From: Sphingobacteriia bacterium
GTDB lineage: Bacteria > Bacteroidota > Bacteroidia > NS11-12g > UBA955
DNA: 29,723 nt
Reading direction: 5' to 3'
Assembly (NCBI GenBank): GCA_021151535.1
Contig: JAGKXC010000015.1
Location: 1 to 29,723 of the forward strand
In this document: positions 1 through 10,600 of the stretch, piece by piece
Layout of the letters: every line of letters begins with the position of its first letter
How positions within the stretch are numbered: position 1 is the first letter of the stretch
Notes under the pieces: generated by a model
The model's input: the letters and a program-made list of their open reading frames with translations, nothing else
The model's database searches: none
What the model was told of the DNA's origin: nothing
Position numbers and translations under genes: made by a program

Positions 1-3000
1 AGTATAACTGCGGGTGGCGGTATTTTGCGTTGCTCCTTTTTGTAATGCTGATCCATCGCCCACATTCCATGTATAGAAATTGAAGTTGCTGGCGCTGCCC
101 GAACCTTTTACGGTTGAGGTGCTTGCATAGCTAAATACGTTAGCCTTTAAACATTGTGAATCGTTGTTGATGGTAAAACTCGGAACGGCTTGCGGGTGAA
201 CAATCACCAACGCAGAGGTGGAGTCTTTACAACCGTAGTTGGTTTCTGTGGCTAGCGTTACAGTGTAGCTACCATCTGAAGTATAACTACGGGTGGCTGT
301 ATTTTGCGTTGCTCCTTTTTGTAATGCTGATCCATCGCCTACATTCCATGTATAGAAATTGAAGTTGCTGGCGCTGCCTGAGCCTTTTACTGTTGAGGTG
401 CTCGCGTAGTTGAATACATTGGCCTTCAAACATTGTGAATCGTTGTTGATGGTGAAACTTGGTACGGCTTGCGGGTGAACAATCACCAACGCAGAGGTGG
501 TGTCTTTACAGCCATCTTTGGTGGTGGTAGCTAACATCACCGTATAACTCCCTGCGGCGCTGTAGATACGATTTGCTGAATCCTTTGTGGCACCTTTCTG
601 CGCCGCTGATCCATCGCCCACATTCCATGAGAAATAACTAAAATTGCTTATGGCTGTAGAACCGCCAAAAGTGGAGTTGCTCACAAATGTAAATGCATTA
701 CCCTTCAAGCACTGTGAGTCTTTATTTACTAAAATCCCCGCTACGGCCTGATCATAAATAAACACCGATTTTATTAACGTATCCTTACATCCCAAATCAG
801 TAGTGGTTACCAGCGATGGATAATGCCTGCCAGTTAAGCCATAATGGGTAGTAGATGTTGATCCCGATTGATTGGTTTTGCTATCATCCAAATTCCAATC
901 GTATTTGGAAATGCTGCCAGTAGCAACGGAACTTGTACTTGTAAATTCAATTTGATTATCCTTTAAACATTGGGTACTATCGTTTATAACAAACCCAATT
1001 GCGGTTTGTGGATGAATAACTACTGTTTTTGATAAGGTATCCTTACAACCAAAGTTAGTTTCTGTTATCAAAGTTGGGTTCCGTAACGCAGCAGTCTTAT
1101 AAACGGTATTCGCATCAAAAGTTGTTCTAACAGAATCACTATCATCCAAATACCAAGAATGTTTAGCGATTTTACCCAAAGAAACTGTGCTATTATTGGT
1201 AAACGCAAATTGGTTTCCTTTCAAACATTGTGAATCATTATTTACTGTAAATTTCAATATTGATTGAGGTAAAACAGTTAGCGTTAAATCGGCAGTATCC
1301 AAACACCCAAATTCAGATTTAGAGATAAGAGAAACCACATAATTGGCGTGACTTGCGTAAGTATGATTTACCAATTTAGCAGTATCCACCGATGCATCGC
1401 CCAAATCCCAAGTTCTGCTTAACTTTCCATATCCAATTGTACTTGCATCGCTTAACTTAAATACGTTTGCCTTCAAACACTGAGAATCATTATTAACCGT
1501 AATATCGGCAGATGGTTGAGGACGTACAAATACATCGCGCAAAACTGTGTCTTTACAGCCAAAATTGGTTTCCGTAAACAACGAAACCGTGTATGTAGCC
1601 GAGGATGTATAATTATTGGTTACCGATACCCCATTTTGAAGCAATGATGTATCGCCCATATCCCAAGTGTACTTCGAAATCGAACCCGCACTCAGTAAGC
1701 TACTATCCGTAAATTTATATGAATTCCCCAACAAACACTGAGAAATGGCATTCACAGAAAAATTCGCCTGCGTTTGTGGATGAACCACCACCGCCGTTTC
1801 AGCCGTATCCTTACATCCAAAATTGGTTTCGGTAAACAACTTCACCTGATAACCCGCACTGGCCGCAGCATAAACATGCTTCGGAGCCACCAATGTAGAT
1901 GTACTTCCATCACCTAATTTCCAAGAATTCTTGGCAATGCTGCCTGAGGAAATTGTGCTCGAATTGACAAACTCAAATTCGTTCCCCTTCAAACACAAAG
2001 AATCTTCAACCGCCGAAATGGCCAAATTGGCTTGGGGATGAATTACCACATCATGAGAAACCGTATCCTTACAGCCTTTGTTGGTCTTAACCATCAATTT
2101 CACATTGTAGGTTCCGGCCGCAGAATAAATCGCTGTGCCATGAACACTGTTATCCGTATTCCCATTTCCGTAATCCCAAGTCTGGGTGAAGGTGTAGGGC
2201 GATGACAGAGTAGTTATGTTACTGAAAGCCAACAGATTGGTCTTCAGACACTGAGAATCATTGTTTATAGTAAATTCTGGCGATGCATGTTTATCTACAT
2301 TCAACCATTTTGATGTAGAATCTAAACAACCCGCTTCACTTTTTACTACCAATTTAACTTTAAAAGTACCTGCATTAGCGAATTGATAGCTACCATTTTT
2401 ATTTGTATCAGTAGCATACCCCCCAAAATCCCATTTACTTGTGTATGAACCACTTCCAAGCAATGTTTTATTGGCAAAATCAAATCTGTTGGCTTTTAAA
2501 CACTGAACAGAATCTGAAGTAAATACAAATCCCGCAATGGGCATAGGCCTTACGGAAGAAAATTGCACTGCACTATCCCAACATCCTTTATCAGACTTCA
2601 CCATCAACACAACGCGATACAGTCCCGTATCGTCGAAAATGTGTTTCACATTTCTATTGGTAGCCAAATAGCCATCGCCAAAGTCCCATCTATAGGCGGA
2701 AACGGCTGGGGAACTGGTTGCGGTTGCATTGGTAAAACGAAATTCATTGTTTTTAACACATTGAATTGAATCGTTTTGGGTAAATTTCACTTTAGGGTTT
2801 TTGTAGACTTCCACCCAGTTCATTGCGGTATCTACACAACCTGAATCTGTTGTAACTGTTAGGAAAATACCAAAAACTCCTGAAGAAGAATAACTGATTA
2901 TGGGTTTAGCTGAAGTGCTACTTTGAACACCATCGCCGTATTGGTAAAGGTAACTCAATGTTCCCGTGCTACTTGAAGATCCGTTTCCGATTGTAAATGA

Positions 3001-4017
3001 ATTACCAATTAGGCACTGTTTTAACGTAGGATAAATCGAAAAATTTGCTGTAGGAACGGCATTGATGTAAACATGATACAAGTTAACGGAATCGCAGCCC
3101 ATCACGGAGGAAAATGTATCGTAGTAATTTCCTGAAACTGTTACTTTTCTTCCACCGGGCAGGGTGTAACTTGTTCCACAAATACTCACATGTTTTTCAA
3201 TTCCTTTTACTAGCGGTTGAATTAAACTTTTACCAGTTACCCAGTTGGATGTTGAACCCGACAAGGCAAAATTCTTCAAGAAGGCAGAATTCTTGTTACC
3301 ACTTTTATCGTATAATTCCGTTTCAGCGGCATTGTTTGAACCCGCTTTTCCTTGATTAAACTTAAAATACGCCATCAATCCCAATTGGGTTGAACACAAT
3401 TCTGTACCTTGATTTAGGGCGATATTTACGGAATCAAGAGTTGTATTCCAAATTCTCAATTCATCAATTGAACCTTGCCAATAAGAGCCAGAGGCATCAA
3501 ATGAACCGATAGACAAATTTTTCCCAATGGCAGGATCATTACCTGAGCTAAGCGTTGCACTATCTACCTTTACTCCATTTACAAATCCATCATATTTTGT
3601 AGGAGAAATTGCAGCAACCAAATGTACCCAAGTTCCTGTGGGAATAATTGAATCAGCGCTTAAAAATGAATCGCCATTGAGATAGAAAACCAACTGACCG
3701 CGACTACTTACACCCATTGCCATACCCAAAGCATTGGACTCATCAGCCTTACTCACCACAAAAGCGTAGCCTTGTGAATGAATTCCGGTAGCAGAAGTTT
3801 GAGGTACTGGCAAGGACGGTAAATTAACCCAAGCTTCAATACTCAATTTACCAGTGATTCTATTGGCGCTATTATCTCCGCCATCTATGTAATCATCAAC
3901 TCCATCAAAATCAACACTTTGTGCAAATGAAAATTGTGTGATAAATACCACACAAATCAGCGCCAGCACTCGGACAATTTTAGAAATGATATATTTTTTG
4001 GGTATGATTTTAATCAT
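1..4017 (-). CDS. Giant secreted LamG/PKD-repeat protein (N-terminal 1339 residues; runs off left edge)
   Basis: One open frame runs from the ATG at 4017 to base 1 with no stop, so the C-terminus is missing. Residues 1-32 form a signal peptide (basic start, hydrophobic core, FAQ cleavage site). Residues about 34-215 resemble a LamG/concanavalin-like jellyroll (FDGVDDYIDGG start, SIEAWV, SIDELRIWN). A Cys-containing linker with a CDSV motif follows. Then come at least twelve PKD-like modules, each with a WNxGDG or WDFGDG turn, a QCLKxN motif and a GCKDT-type motif, giving about two conserved Cys per module. Such Bacteroidota proteins are usually surface adhesins or polysaccharide binders exported by the T9SS, with a CHU_C tail; that tail would lie outside the window, so the route is inferred. 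The divergent PorP/SprF gene supports it. The exact ligand is unknown. Confidence 0.85.
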   Translation of the reverse strand, partial: MIKIIPKKYIISKIVRVLALICVVFITQFSFAQSVDFDGVDDYIDGGDNSANRITGKLSIEAWVNLPSLPVPQTSATGIHSQGYAFVVSKADESNALGMAMGVSSRGQLVFYLNGDSFLSADSIIPTGTWVHLVAAISPTKYDGFVNGVKVDSATLSSGNDPAIGKNLSIGSFDASGSYWQGSIDELRIWNTTLDSVNIALNQGTELCSTQLGLMAYFKFNQGKAGSNNAAETELYDKSGNKNSAFLKNFALSGSTSNWVTGKSLIQPLVKGIEKHVSICGTSYTLPGGRKVTVSGNYYDTFSSVMGCDSVNLYHVYINAVPTANFSIYPTLKQCLIGNSFTIGNGSSSSTGTLSYLYQYGDGVQSSTSAKPIISYSSSGVFGIFLTVTTDSGCVDTAMNWVEVYKNPKVKFTQNDSIQCVKNNEFRFTNATATSSPAVSAYRWDFGDGYLATNRNVKHIFDDTGLYRVVLMVKSDKGCWDSAVQFSSVRPMPIAGFVFTSDSVQCLKANRFDFANKTLLGSGSYTSKWDFGGYATDTNKNGSYQFANAGTFKVKLVVKSEAGCLDSTSKWLNVDKHASPEFTINNDSQCLKTNLLAFSNITTLSSPYTFTQTWDYGNGNTDNSVHGTAIYSAAGTYNVKLMVKTNKGCKDTVSHDVVIHPQANLAISAVEDSLCLKGNEFEFVNSSTISSGSIAKNSWKLGDGSTSTLVAPKHVYAAASAGYQVKLFTETNFGCKDTAETAVVVHPQTQANFSVNAISQCLLGNSYKFTDSSLLSAGSISKYTWDMGDTSLLQNGVSVTNNYTSSATYTVSLFTETNFGCKDTVLRDVFVRPQPSADITVNNDSQCLKANVFKLSDASTIGYGKLSRTWDLGDASVDTAKLVNHTYASHANYVVSLISKSEFGCLDTADLTLTVLPQSILKFTVNNDSQCLKGNQFAFTNNSTVSLGKIAKHSWYLDDSDSVRTTFDANTVYKTAALRNPTLITETNFGCKDTLSKTVVIHPQTAIGFVINDSTQCLKDNQIEFTSTSSVATGSISKYDWNLDDSKTNQSGSTSTTHYGLTGRHYPSLVTTTDLGCKDTLIKSVFIYDQAVAGILVNKDSQCLKGNAFTFVSNSTFGGSTAISNFSYFSWNVGDGSAAQKGATKDSANRIYSAAGSYTVMLATTTKDGCKDTTSALVIVHPQAVPSFTINNDSQCLKANVFNYASTSTVKGSGSASNFNFYTWNVGDGSALQKGATQNTATRSYTSDGSYTVTLATETNYGCKDSTSALVIVHPQAVPSFTINNDSQCLKANVFSYASTSTVKGSGSASNFNFYTWNVGDGSALQKGATQNTATRSYT
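2..817 (-). repeat. Three highly similar tandem PKD-encoding units, 279-bp period
   Basis: The motif gctgatccatcgcc occurs at 47, 326 and 605, and the cattgtg/cactgtg motif at 152, 431 and 710, giving an exact 279-bp (93-codon) period. Units 1 and 2 differ at few positions over their first ~220 bp. The other modules in the gene are more diverged and spaced 252-258 bp (motifs at about 968, 1226, 1478, 1736, 1994, 2249, 2501, 2759 and 3014). This is recent in-frame duplication inside a coding array. Confidence 0.85.
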
Positions 4018-4090
4018 GTAACTATACACTTACAGTAAATAGCAAACTTCGTGAACTTTATCCATACTTTCAAGTGCAAAACACCAATAA

Positions 4091-4118
4091 TTGAATAAGT
4101 TACATTTTTTTAATTTTG
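4091..4118 (+). promoter_or_regulatory. Candidate Bacteroidota promoter for the PorP/SprF gene
   Basis: TTG at 4091-4093, a 17-base spacer, then TAATTTTG at 4111-4118, matching the Bacteroidota form TTG-N17-23-TAnnTTTG. Transcription would begin near 4125, about 85 bases before the ATG at 4211. No equally good promoter was seen for the divergent giant gene. Confidence 0.5.
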
Positions 4119-4210
4119 TCACAGTTCAACTTTTCAAAATCCTTATTCCCATTGAAATTCTAATCAGAAAAATTGGAAAATAATTCACTCAAAAAATCCA
4201 AAAAAATACT

Positions 4211-5269
4211 ATGTTTGTTTGCTCAAATATGGAGAATACGAAAATCGCCGTTCCAACCCCCAAAATTGCTTTCCTTTTTTTAGGTTTGTTAACTGCTGGA
4301 TTTTCATATGCTCAATCACCCAGTTTCCGACAGCAATTCACCCAACGCATTAACACCAATCCTGCGCTTTTGGGCATGGGTAATTATGAAGGAAAAGATT
4401 ATGGAAGAGTGGGTGCAACGAGTAGAGCACAATGGCTTTCCCTCGAAGGTAGATTGTTTACTCAAGCACTTAGCTACGACGGAAAACTAAACAATACCAG
4501 AGCCAGTTTAGGCGGTTCGATAATCGCAACGGATTTGTATTCAGGCTCTGGAAACAACGCCAAATACTCTCATTTTATGGGAACTTTGGGCTATGCCTAT
4601 ACCCTTCCCACACGCAAATTCAACACCCAATTTGGAATTGCTCTACAATATTCCAATTACAGTTTTGGATCAGGGCGATACACCTGGAGCGATCAAGTTG
4701 ACCCCAATTTTACTGGCTTTGTACTTCCCACACAAGAACCCATGGCAACCATCGTAAAAAATGCTTTCCATGTTTCTGCTGGTGCGTTGATGTATAATAA
4801 AAATTTCTTTTTTGGCGGTAGTGTTTACAACATTAACCAGCCCGACATCTCCATATACCCCGGAAACAACATGATTTTAAAAACCAAAATCAACATACAA
4901 GGGGGCGTTAATCTTTATAGCAAAATCCCTGGTTTAATTTTTACACCCCATCTATATTTGATGAAGCAAGGAACCACCTCTGCAGGCACAGTTGCTTTAA
5001 ATGTAAAACTAGATAATTTACAGTTTGGTTTGGGCGTTCAAGGAAGTCAATTTTCTGATCCAATAAACAACACAAAAGCTTCAAATGTAGGCTTAACCAA
5101 TTATGTTGGTTTCCATTATGGCAAGCTTAACTTGGGTTATAGCATCGATTGGAATCTCACCTATGGCAACGGACAATTGCCAATTACTCATGAAATTTCA
5201 TTGGGAATCCTAACCCACCAAACTACTGCAAAATCACAATTGCATCGAGTACGACTTCCCGAATTCTAA
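4211..5269 (+). CDS. PorP/SprF-family type IX secretion outer-membrane protein
   Basis: 352 residues, the usual size of the PorP/SprF family. These are outer-membrane beta-barrels that work with the T9SS and often serve a particular large cargo with a type B sorting domain. Visible features are a signal peptide ending at FSYAQ (about residue 35), the family opening with a QRINTNPALLG motif, an early block of short amphipathic strands (SLGGSIIATD, GTLGYAYTLP) and a C-terminal half of alternating strands. An in-frame ATG at 4229 (MENTKI) could also be the start and leaves the signal peptide intact. The gene is divergent from the giant PKD-repeat gene, as expected of a cargo/SprF pair, and converges on the DUF3078 gene. 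The family assignment is firm; the cargo pairing is inferred. Confidence 0.85.
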   Translation: MFVCSNMENTKIAVPTPKIAFLFLGLLTAGFSYAQSPSFRQQFTQRINTNPALLGMGNYEGKDYGRVGATSRAQWLSLEGRLFTQALSYDGKLNNTRASLGGSIIATDLYSGSGNNAKYSHFMGTLGYAYTLPTRKFNTQFGIALQYSNYSFGSGRYTWSDQVDPNFTGFVLPTQEPMATIVKNAFHVSAGALMYNKNFFFGGSVYNINQPDISIYPGNNMILKTKINIQGGVNLYSKIPGLIFTPHLYLMKQGTTSAGTVALNVKLDNLQFGLGVQGSQFSDPINNTKASNVGLTNYVGFHYGKLNLGYSIDWNLTYGNGQLPITHEISLGILTHQTTAKSQLHRVRLPEF

Positions 5270-5305
5270 TAATTTTTACAATCAGTTTTTGTGCGATTAA
5301 AATTA
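5270..5305. terminator. Possible bidirectional terminator between convergent genes
   Basis: Inverted arms TAATTTT (5270-5276) and AAAATTA (5299-5305) flank an inner AATC/GATT pair, in the 33-bp gap between two convergent genes. The stem is AT-only and has a bulge, so the call is weak and rests mainly on position. Confidence 0.3.
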
Positions 5306-6391
5306 CAAACTAATATTTAATCCCACACCCAAAACTTCTTTAAACTGAAGTTTGGCGGCATATTTATCAATATTGCCATCTCCATCAACGTCTACTCCCA
5401 ACTTGATATCATCATCATATTTCAAATTGATATTCACATTGGCAGCAATATATTCATTTAATTGAATCATTATTACTGTTTTCCAATCAACATCAATATT
5501 CTGTGGATTATGCTTATAGTTTGAGAACAACTCAATTTTACTTTGAACACCCAAGTTTTTAACCACACGGGGATTGCGGTATTGTAGATTCAAATATCCT
5601 CCAAACTCTCCTCTATACTTCTCACCTGGGGTAATCATGTTCCCTAATGCATCATAGGTTGCAGCCGTAACACCATAATAGCCTTGATCTGCCAAGCGTT
5701 GATCATTTACAATGGTACTTTTAATGGTGATCAAACCTACAAACATGCTAAACTTGGTACTTTTGGTGTAATTCAAACCCAAAGAACTTTCTGCATACAA
5801 TGGCGCCAAGAAATTGGAAATTGGCAATGAATCACCAGCGGTTTCATATCCGGGTTGAAACTGCGTTGTAGGGTTAAAATAAATTGAATAAAATAGGTTT
5901 TTGGCAGCCTTCTTACCAAACATCGAACTCCATGAAAACTGATCGTCTGTTTTGTACCATCCACCAAACGATTTTTGTTGCATCAAACCATAACCAATGT
6001 CAATTTGATTTTGCCAATTGGTGGTTAAATTGGTATAAGTAAGAATGGCATTCAAGGTCATCGCCACAGAAACAGATGTTTGTCCGCCTTGTGCCCAATA
6101 ACTAAAACTACTTTGGTTTGTATTTACGGTAGAAGTTCCGGTAAAAGACCAGGCACCGGTGGTGTCTTTTGCTCTTTTATGTTTAATTTTAGTAGAATCT
6201 ATTGCAGCAACGGCAGCAGCAGAAGTATCCTTCACTTCAATCACCGCATCGCCCAAAATAGGCGGCAAAATAGGCGTTGCAGCCGGATTAGATTGGGAAC
6301 TGGCAGCGGAATCCGTTTGCGCATCAACCGCTTGTATCAATAGAATACTGGCGATGAAAGCAAAGCAAATTTTAAGGAATCTCCTTGTCAT
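5303..6391 (-). CDS. DUF3078 family outer-membrane beta-barrel protein
   Basis: 362 residues from the ATG at 6391 (MTRRFLKIC). An upstream in-frame TTG at 6415 would only add residues before the signal peptide. The signal peptide ends near AVDAQ. A low-complexity Ala/Ser/Pro stretch follows, then the DUF3078 pattern: a WSFTGT start, SYWAQGG in place of the common NWxxGG, and then TTNWQNQIDIGYG. The rest alternates in beta-barrel style and includes a short acidic DVDGDGNID segment that looks like a Ca-binding turn. DUF3078 proteins are Bacteroidota envelope proteins of unknown function. No operon partner is evident: the gene is 85 bp downstream of the desaturase and convergent with the PorP gene. 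Confidence 0.75.
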   Translation of the reverse strand: MTRRFLKICFAFIASILLIQAVDAQTDSAASSQSNPAATPILPPILGDAVIEVKDTSAAAVAAIDSTKIKHKRAKDTTGAWSFTGTSTVNTNQSSFSYWAQGGQTSVSVAMTLNAILTYTNLTTNWQNQIDIGYGLMQQKSFGGWYKTDDQFSWSSMFGKKAAKNLFYSIYFNPTTQFQPGYETAGDSLPISNFLAPLYAESSLGLNYTKSTKFSMFVGLITIKSTIVNDQRLADQGYYGVTAATYDALGNMITPGEKYRGEFGGYLNLQYRNPRVVKNLGVQSKIELFSNYKHNPQNIDVDWKTVIMIQLNEYIAANVNINLKYDDDIKLGVDVDGDGNIDKYAAKLQFKEVLGVGLNISL

Positions 6392-6476
6392 AATTGAGTT
6401 ACAATGATAACCCAATTTTTTTAATATTCAGTAAGTGAAAACGTTAAGTTATGGCGATTTTACTGAACCCAATAAA

Positions 6477-7553
6477 TTAAGCGGATACGCCAATTTGTTT
6501 TAGGTGCAAGAAATGCGAACGCACAGCACTCAACATGGTTGGAAACTCATGATATGCCACTTGAAATTCCGCACAAGTTTCTTTTACAATTTTATTGATT
6601 TTGGGATAGTGAACGTGCGAAATTTTAGGGAATAAATGGTGTTCAACTTGAAAGTTCAAACCGCCTAAGAACCAGGCCAAGAACTTACTCTTAGTGCCAA
6701 AATTAGCGGTAGTACTCAATTGGTGTGTGGCCCAATCCGCCTCAACAGAAACACCTTCAGGGTTGTTTGGAATAAAATCCAAACCTTCCACAACGTGCGC
6801 CAACTGAAAAACAATAGTAATCACGAAACCTGTTGTTAATGAAACAATTACATACCCAATCAAGGTATTAGACCATCCCAAAAAATACACAGGCATCGCC
6901 AAGAAAATGCCTATATAACCCAATTTAGCAATCCAGAATACAAAATGTTCTTTTACTGATAATTGATCTCTCATCGGGCGATCCCCCACTTTACCTGAGA
7001 AATATTTCACGAAATCTTGGTAGTAAATCCACACCAAATAGGTAATGCAATACAACAAAAATCCATAAATATATTGAAATCTGTGGAACCAGTACTTAGG
7101 CTGATATTGATGTACACGCATATATGGCGATACATCGATGTCCTCATCTGCTCCTTCAATATTGGTAAATGAATGGTGCGCTACATTGTGCTTTTGAATC
7201 CACAAAAATGTGTTACCACCCAACATATTTAAGCTGTAACCCATCATTTCGTTTACCCACTTTTTTGATGAATAACTACCGTGTGCTCCGTCGTGCATTA
7301 CGTTAAAACCGATGGCCGCAAAATTTACACCCAACAAAGCACACAACGTAACGGCCAACCAAGTTTGCGCTGGCGTAAAAAACACCAACGTGGTATATAA
7401 AGCAATTAACGAAGTGAAAAGGATGATGGTTTTAGAATATAATTTCCAGTTGCCGGTTGGCTTAATGTGGTTCTCTTGAAAGTAAGCATCGATTCTGCTT
7501 CTTAACGTCGAAAAAAAGATGGCATTTCTGCCTTCAAAACGAATTTGACTCAT
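6477..7553 (-). CDS. Membrane fatty acid (acyl-lipid/acyl-CoA) desaturase
   Basis: 358 residues. It has the three histidine boxes that bind the di-iron centre of membrane desaturases: HDGAH (87-91), HNVAHH (122-127) and QVEHH (302-306). The Q-x-x-HH form of the third box is typical of front-end (delta-5/6-like) desaturases, but there is no fused cytochrome b5 domain, so electrons must come from a separate donor. Hydrophobic segments lie at about 42-60, 66-85, 160-178, 205-226 and 230-253. The enzyme would introduce a double bond into a membrane acyl chain using O2, pointing to an aerobic lifestyle and membrane-fluidity control. Regiospecificity cannot be read from sequence. A TAACTTTG at 7561-7568 (minus) could be a -7 element but would make the transcript nearly leaderless. 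Confidence 0.9.
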   Translation of the reverse strand: MSQIRFEGRNAIFFSTLRSRIDAYFQENHIKPTGNWKLYSKTIILFTSLIALYTTLVFFTPAQTWLAVTLCALLGVNFAAIGFNVMHDGAHGSYSSKKWVNEMMGYSLNMLGGNTFLWIQKHNVAHHSFTNIEGADEDIDVSPYMRVHQYQPKYWFHRFQYIYGFLLYCITYLVWIYYQDFVKYFSGKVGDRPMRDQLSVKEHFVFWIAKLGYIGIFLAMPVYFLGWSNTLIGYVIVSLTTGFVITIVFQLAHVVEGLDFIPNNPEGVSVEADWATHQLSTTANFGTKSKFLAWFLGGLNFQVEHHLFPKISHVHYPKINKIVKETCAEFQVAYHEFPTMLSAVRSHFLHLKQIGVSA

Positions 7554-7680
7554 GCGTTAACAAAGTTAGCGTTTTTAAAATATGTTAAAAAATGACTTTT
7601 GGCATTATTTGCTCTACGATGCGGTGAATCCGAATCAAATCAAGGAGTTAGCAAGAATAACAAATTATCAACTTTTGCAA

Positions 7681-10600
7681 TTATTTTGATCCGTTTACCA
7701 CAATTGGTTGTGAAAATGGGTAGGTTTTGCCATTCCATTGTGGCATTGCCACCCAATAATACACCCCTGATTTCAACCCATCAGGCAATTGCATTTTCAC
7801 CTGAAACTGATTGTTTTCCAATGAATTATTTAATTCACGTACTTCAGAAACCCTCCTACCGCGGCTATCTATTAACCAGGTTTGGATGGCGGAATTGGTT
7901 GCTGTTACTGCCGAGGAAAATGCGAAGGTTGCGGTTGTAGATGAGGTTGTAGCTGCTGATGTGGCGGCGGCTGTATTTGCGGCAGCGTTTGATGTAGCGT
8001 TTGTTGAAGCGGCTCCAGAATTGAGGTTCAAAGCGCCATTGTATGTAAATGTACCCGTAATTACCTCCCCTACTTTTGCGGGATTGGGCGATACCATCCA
8101 CGTTCCTAACTTTTGCTTTTCCCAGGTTTTCACACCCAAAATGGCTGATTTCTCAGCAATCTTGGCCGATAATATACCATTACCATGTGTAGCCAAAGCC
8201 ACAGTGCCATCGCTTTCCCTTACGTCAAACATATCGCAAACCATGTTGCCAATTTCTCCCGTTGCTTGTTGTACCCATACTGTATTCAACCCTTGTAAGG
8301 TATCGGTTGCATAAAATCCAGCACTGGTAGCCGCCAAATAAACCACCCCGTCTTTAACCGGAAGAATGCTCACCCACCGCACACTCGGGCCATCACCCAA
8401 ACCCGTTGCATACTGCTCCAAATTTCCGGCAACTTTGGAATACGTTTTACCCGCATCCTCGCTTAACCAAATGGAATACACGGCATAATTGCTATAACTC
8501 ACCAAAATGCGATCGGCGTTACGGGGATCTATGGCGATGCAACTTACATAGGCCGAAGGCAATGCGGCGGCGGTGATATCTACCGGCTTTTTGGCGCCCA
8601 AATGGGCAGAATCCATGCGGTAAACTCGCTTCACCGACGCTCCATAATACAAGCGATTGGCTGGCTTTTTGCTCACCGCCACCGCCGATACCCATTCATT
8701 TCTGATGGGGATGGAATCCGGAAAACGGGTCCAGCCGAGCGACATTGAATCAATGCTATTATCCAAAACCACTTGATCCAGCAGGTTGTTCCTCCAAACA
8801 TATTTCCCACCTGCCAAATACATGATATTATTGTTGTTAGGATCCAATGTAAAGGGATTGATAAACAAATATTTTTCACCACCCACTGGGTCGATCCGGC
8901 GGTATTTGGTTCGGTTTCCATCCCCATCAATTTCGGCTTTGATCATTTTGCCTTGTTGTTTAGAGAAGTAGAAGCTTTTTGCGCCATCTGCTACGGCGCA
9001 AAAAGCGCCATCGCCCGGATATACTGTTTTCCAAATGGATTTGTAGCCTTCCGTTACCGTTAGCAACTGGTTGTTATCCTGGGCGCCGCCCACCAACAGC
9101 GCACTGCCGGGCGTTCCGTGGTCCATCGCCACTGCATAAAACTGGGTAACCAAATAGCCATTGTTGAGCGATTGCCACACAATTGAATCGGCAGATGCAT
9201 CGTTGCAACGAAAAACGCCACCGTCGTTGGTGCTCAAAAACTGCTTGGAATTGTTGGGATAAAACAGCAAATTATGCTGATCAGGGTGATGGGTTGGCCA
9301 CGCATCCCAATCCTTGATTACAGAGCCTTTGCGGTATCCACCAATCATTCGGGTATGGGTAGAATCGCTGAAAGCCGATGTACTGCGATACAAATTGGTT
9401 CCGCCAATGTACACCGTTTGGGAATCGCCGGGCTGCACGCGCACCAACATATCGTAAGAACCTTGCACATTCCATTTTTCAAAACTCGTTCCTTGGGCGG
9501 GCAAATTGGCCGTTAAGTCTTCCCAAATTCCAGAATCCAGCGCGCCGTTGCCAGTTAAATAGGTGTAACGCCAAAAGCTGTTGTACTCGGGATCGCCTTT
9601 GTAGTTGGTGGTTCGCTTGCCAAAATCGTCGTTATTCATCAAGAAATACACGCGGTTTTCGTTATTGGGATCGATACCAATTACGATGCGGTTAAAGTTT
9701 TTTCCCACCAAAGCGGCAGGAGTAATATTCACGGGCGATCCATCATTGGCTGCCCGGAAAATGCCTTTTTTACCGCCGTCGGCACTGGAAGTTGCGTACA
9801 CAACGCCGTTGCTGGTTAGGGCCACATCGGTGTGGTAACCCAATCCTGAGAGGAAGGTTTTCCAGGTTTTGCCAGAATCATCGGAGCGCATCACATTTTG
9901 GTAATTAGCGCAATAGATTTCCAATTTTTGATCGGGGGCCGAGGCGTCGATGGCAAGATTCCAAACCAGCTGCCACTGGGTGCTAAAGGTATAATTAGCG
10001 CCCATGGCGGTTGAGGTGATGGGTTGCCATGTTTGTCCGGAATCATAGGAAACAAACAATCCGTCGCCGAGGTAGTAGGCGCCCTTTGCAGAGGCCGATT
10101 GGCCATAGGCTTCGCCCGAACCGCAAAACCATATATGCTGCTTGCCGGTTCGGATATCTTGTGCCAAACATGTGGCTGAGCGAAGTTGATCTTTTTCTTG
10201 CACGGGCTGCCAGGACGCGCCGTTATTGGTACTGAGCCAAATACCACCAGATACTGAGCCAGCCAAAATGCGATTGGGGTTGGCGCGATCGATGCCAATG
10301 GCGCGGGTACGTCCTCCGATGAAATAAGGTCCGCGGTGGTTCCAGCCGGTAGACAGGCCTTGAGCCAGCGGCGAGATTACTTGATTGGATTTGGGCAAGG
10401 TGTTCACATAGGCAATTTCGCGGGCGCGCATGTGATCGGGAATTTTCCCTGTAGCGGGATCCGCCAATCGCTTCAACTCCCATTGCAGGCGCGAGCCTGC
10501 GGCAAATTCATTGCCTTCGGATTGCTTGTTTTTAGAGGAGGATTTAACGGGCGATTGCGCGTTAGCTGAAGGTATTCCAAAACCAACCGCCAACACCAAT

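Noticed and set aside
1..3016. Regular repeats that could suggest a CRISPR array
   Set aside because: The period is about 252-279 bp, the repeats are coding and in frame, and they encode PKD modules.
7561..7568. TAACTTTG as a promoter element for the desaturase gene
   Set aside because: No TTG at the right distance, and transcription would begin at or beyond the start codon; recorded only as a possibility in the gene entry.
7811..8314. Plus-strand 167-codon open frame rich in Ala and Val
   Set aside because: It is antisense to the Ala/Thr-rich part of the BNR protein's sorting domain; its composition is a shadow of that low-complexity stretch.
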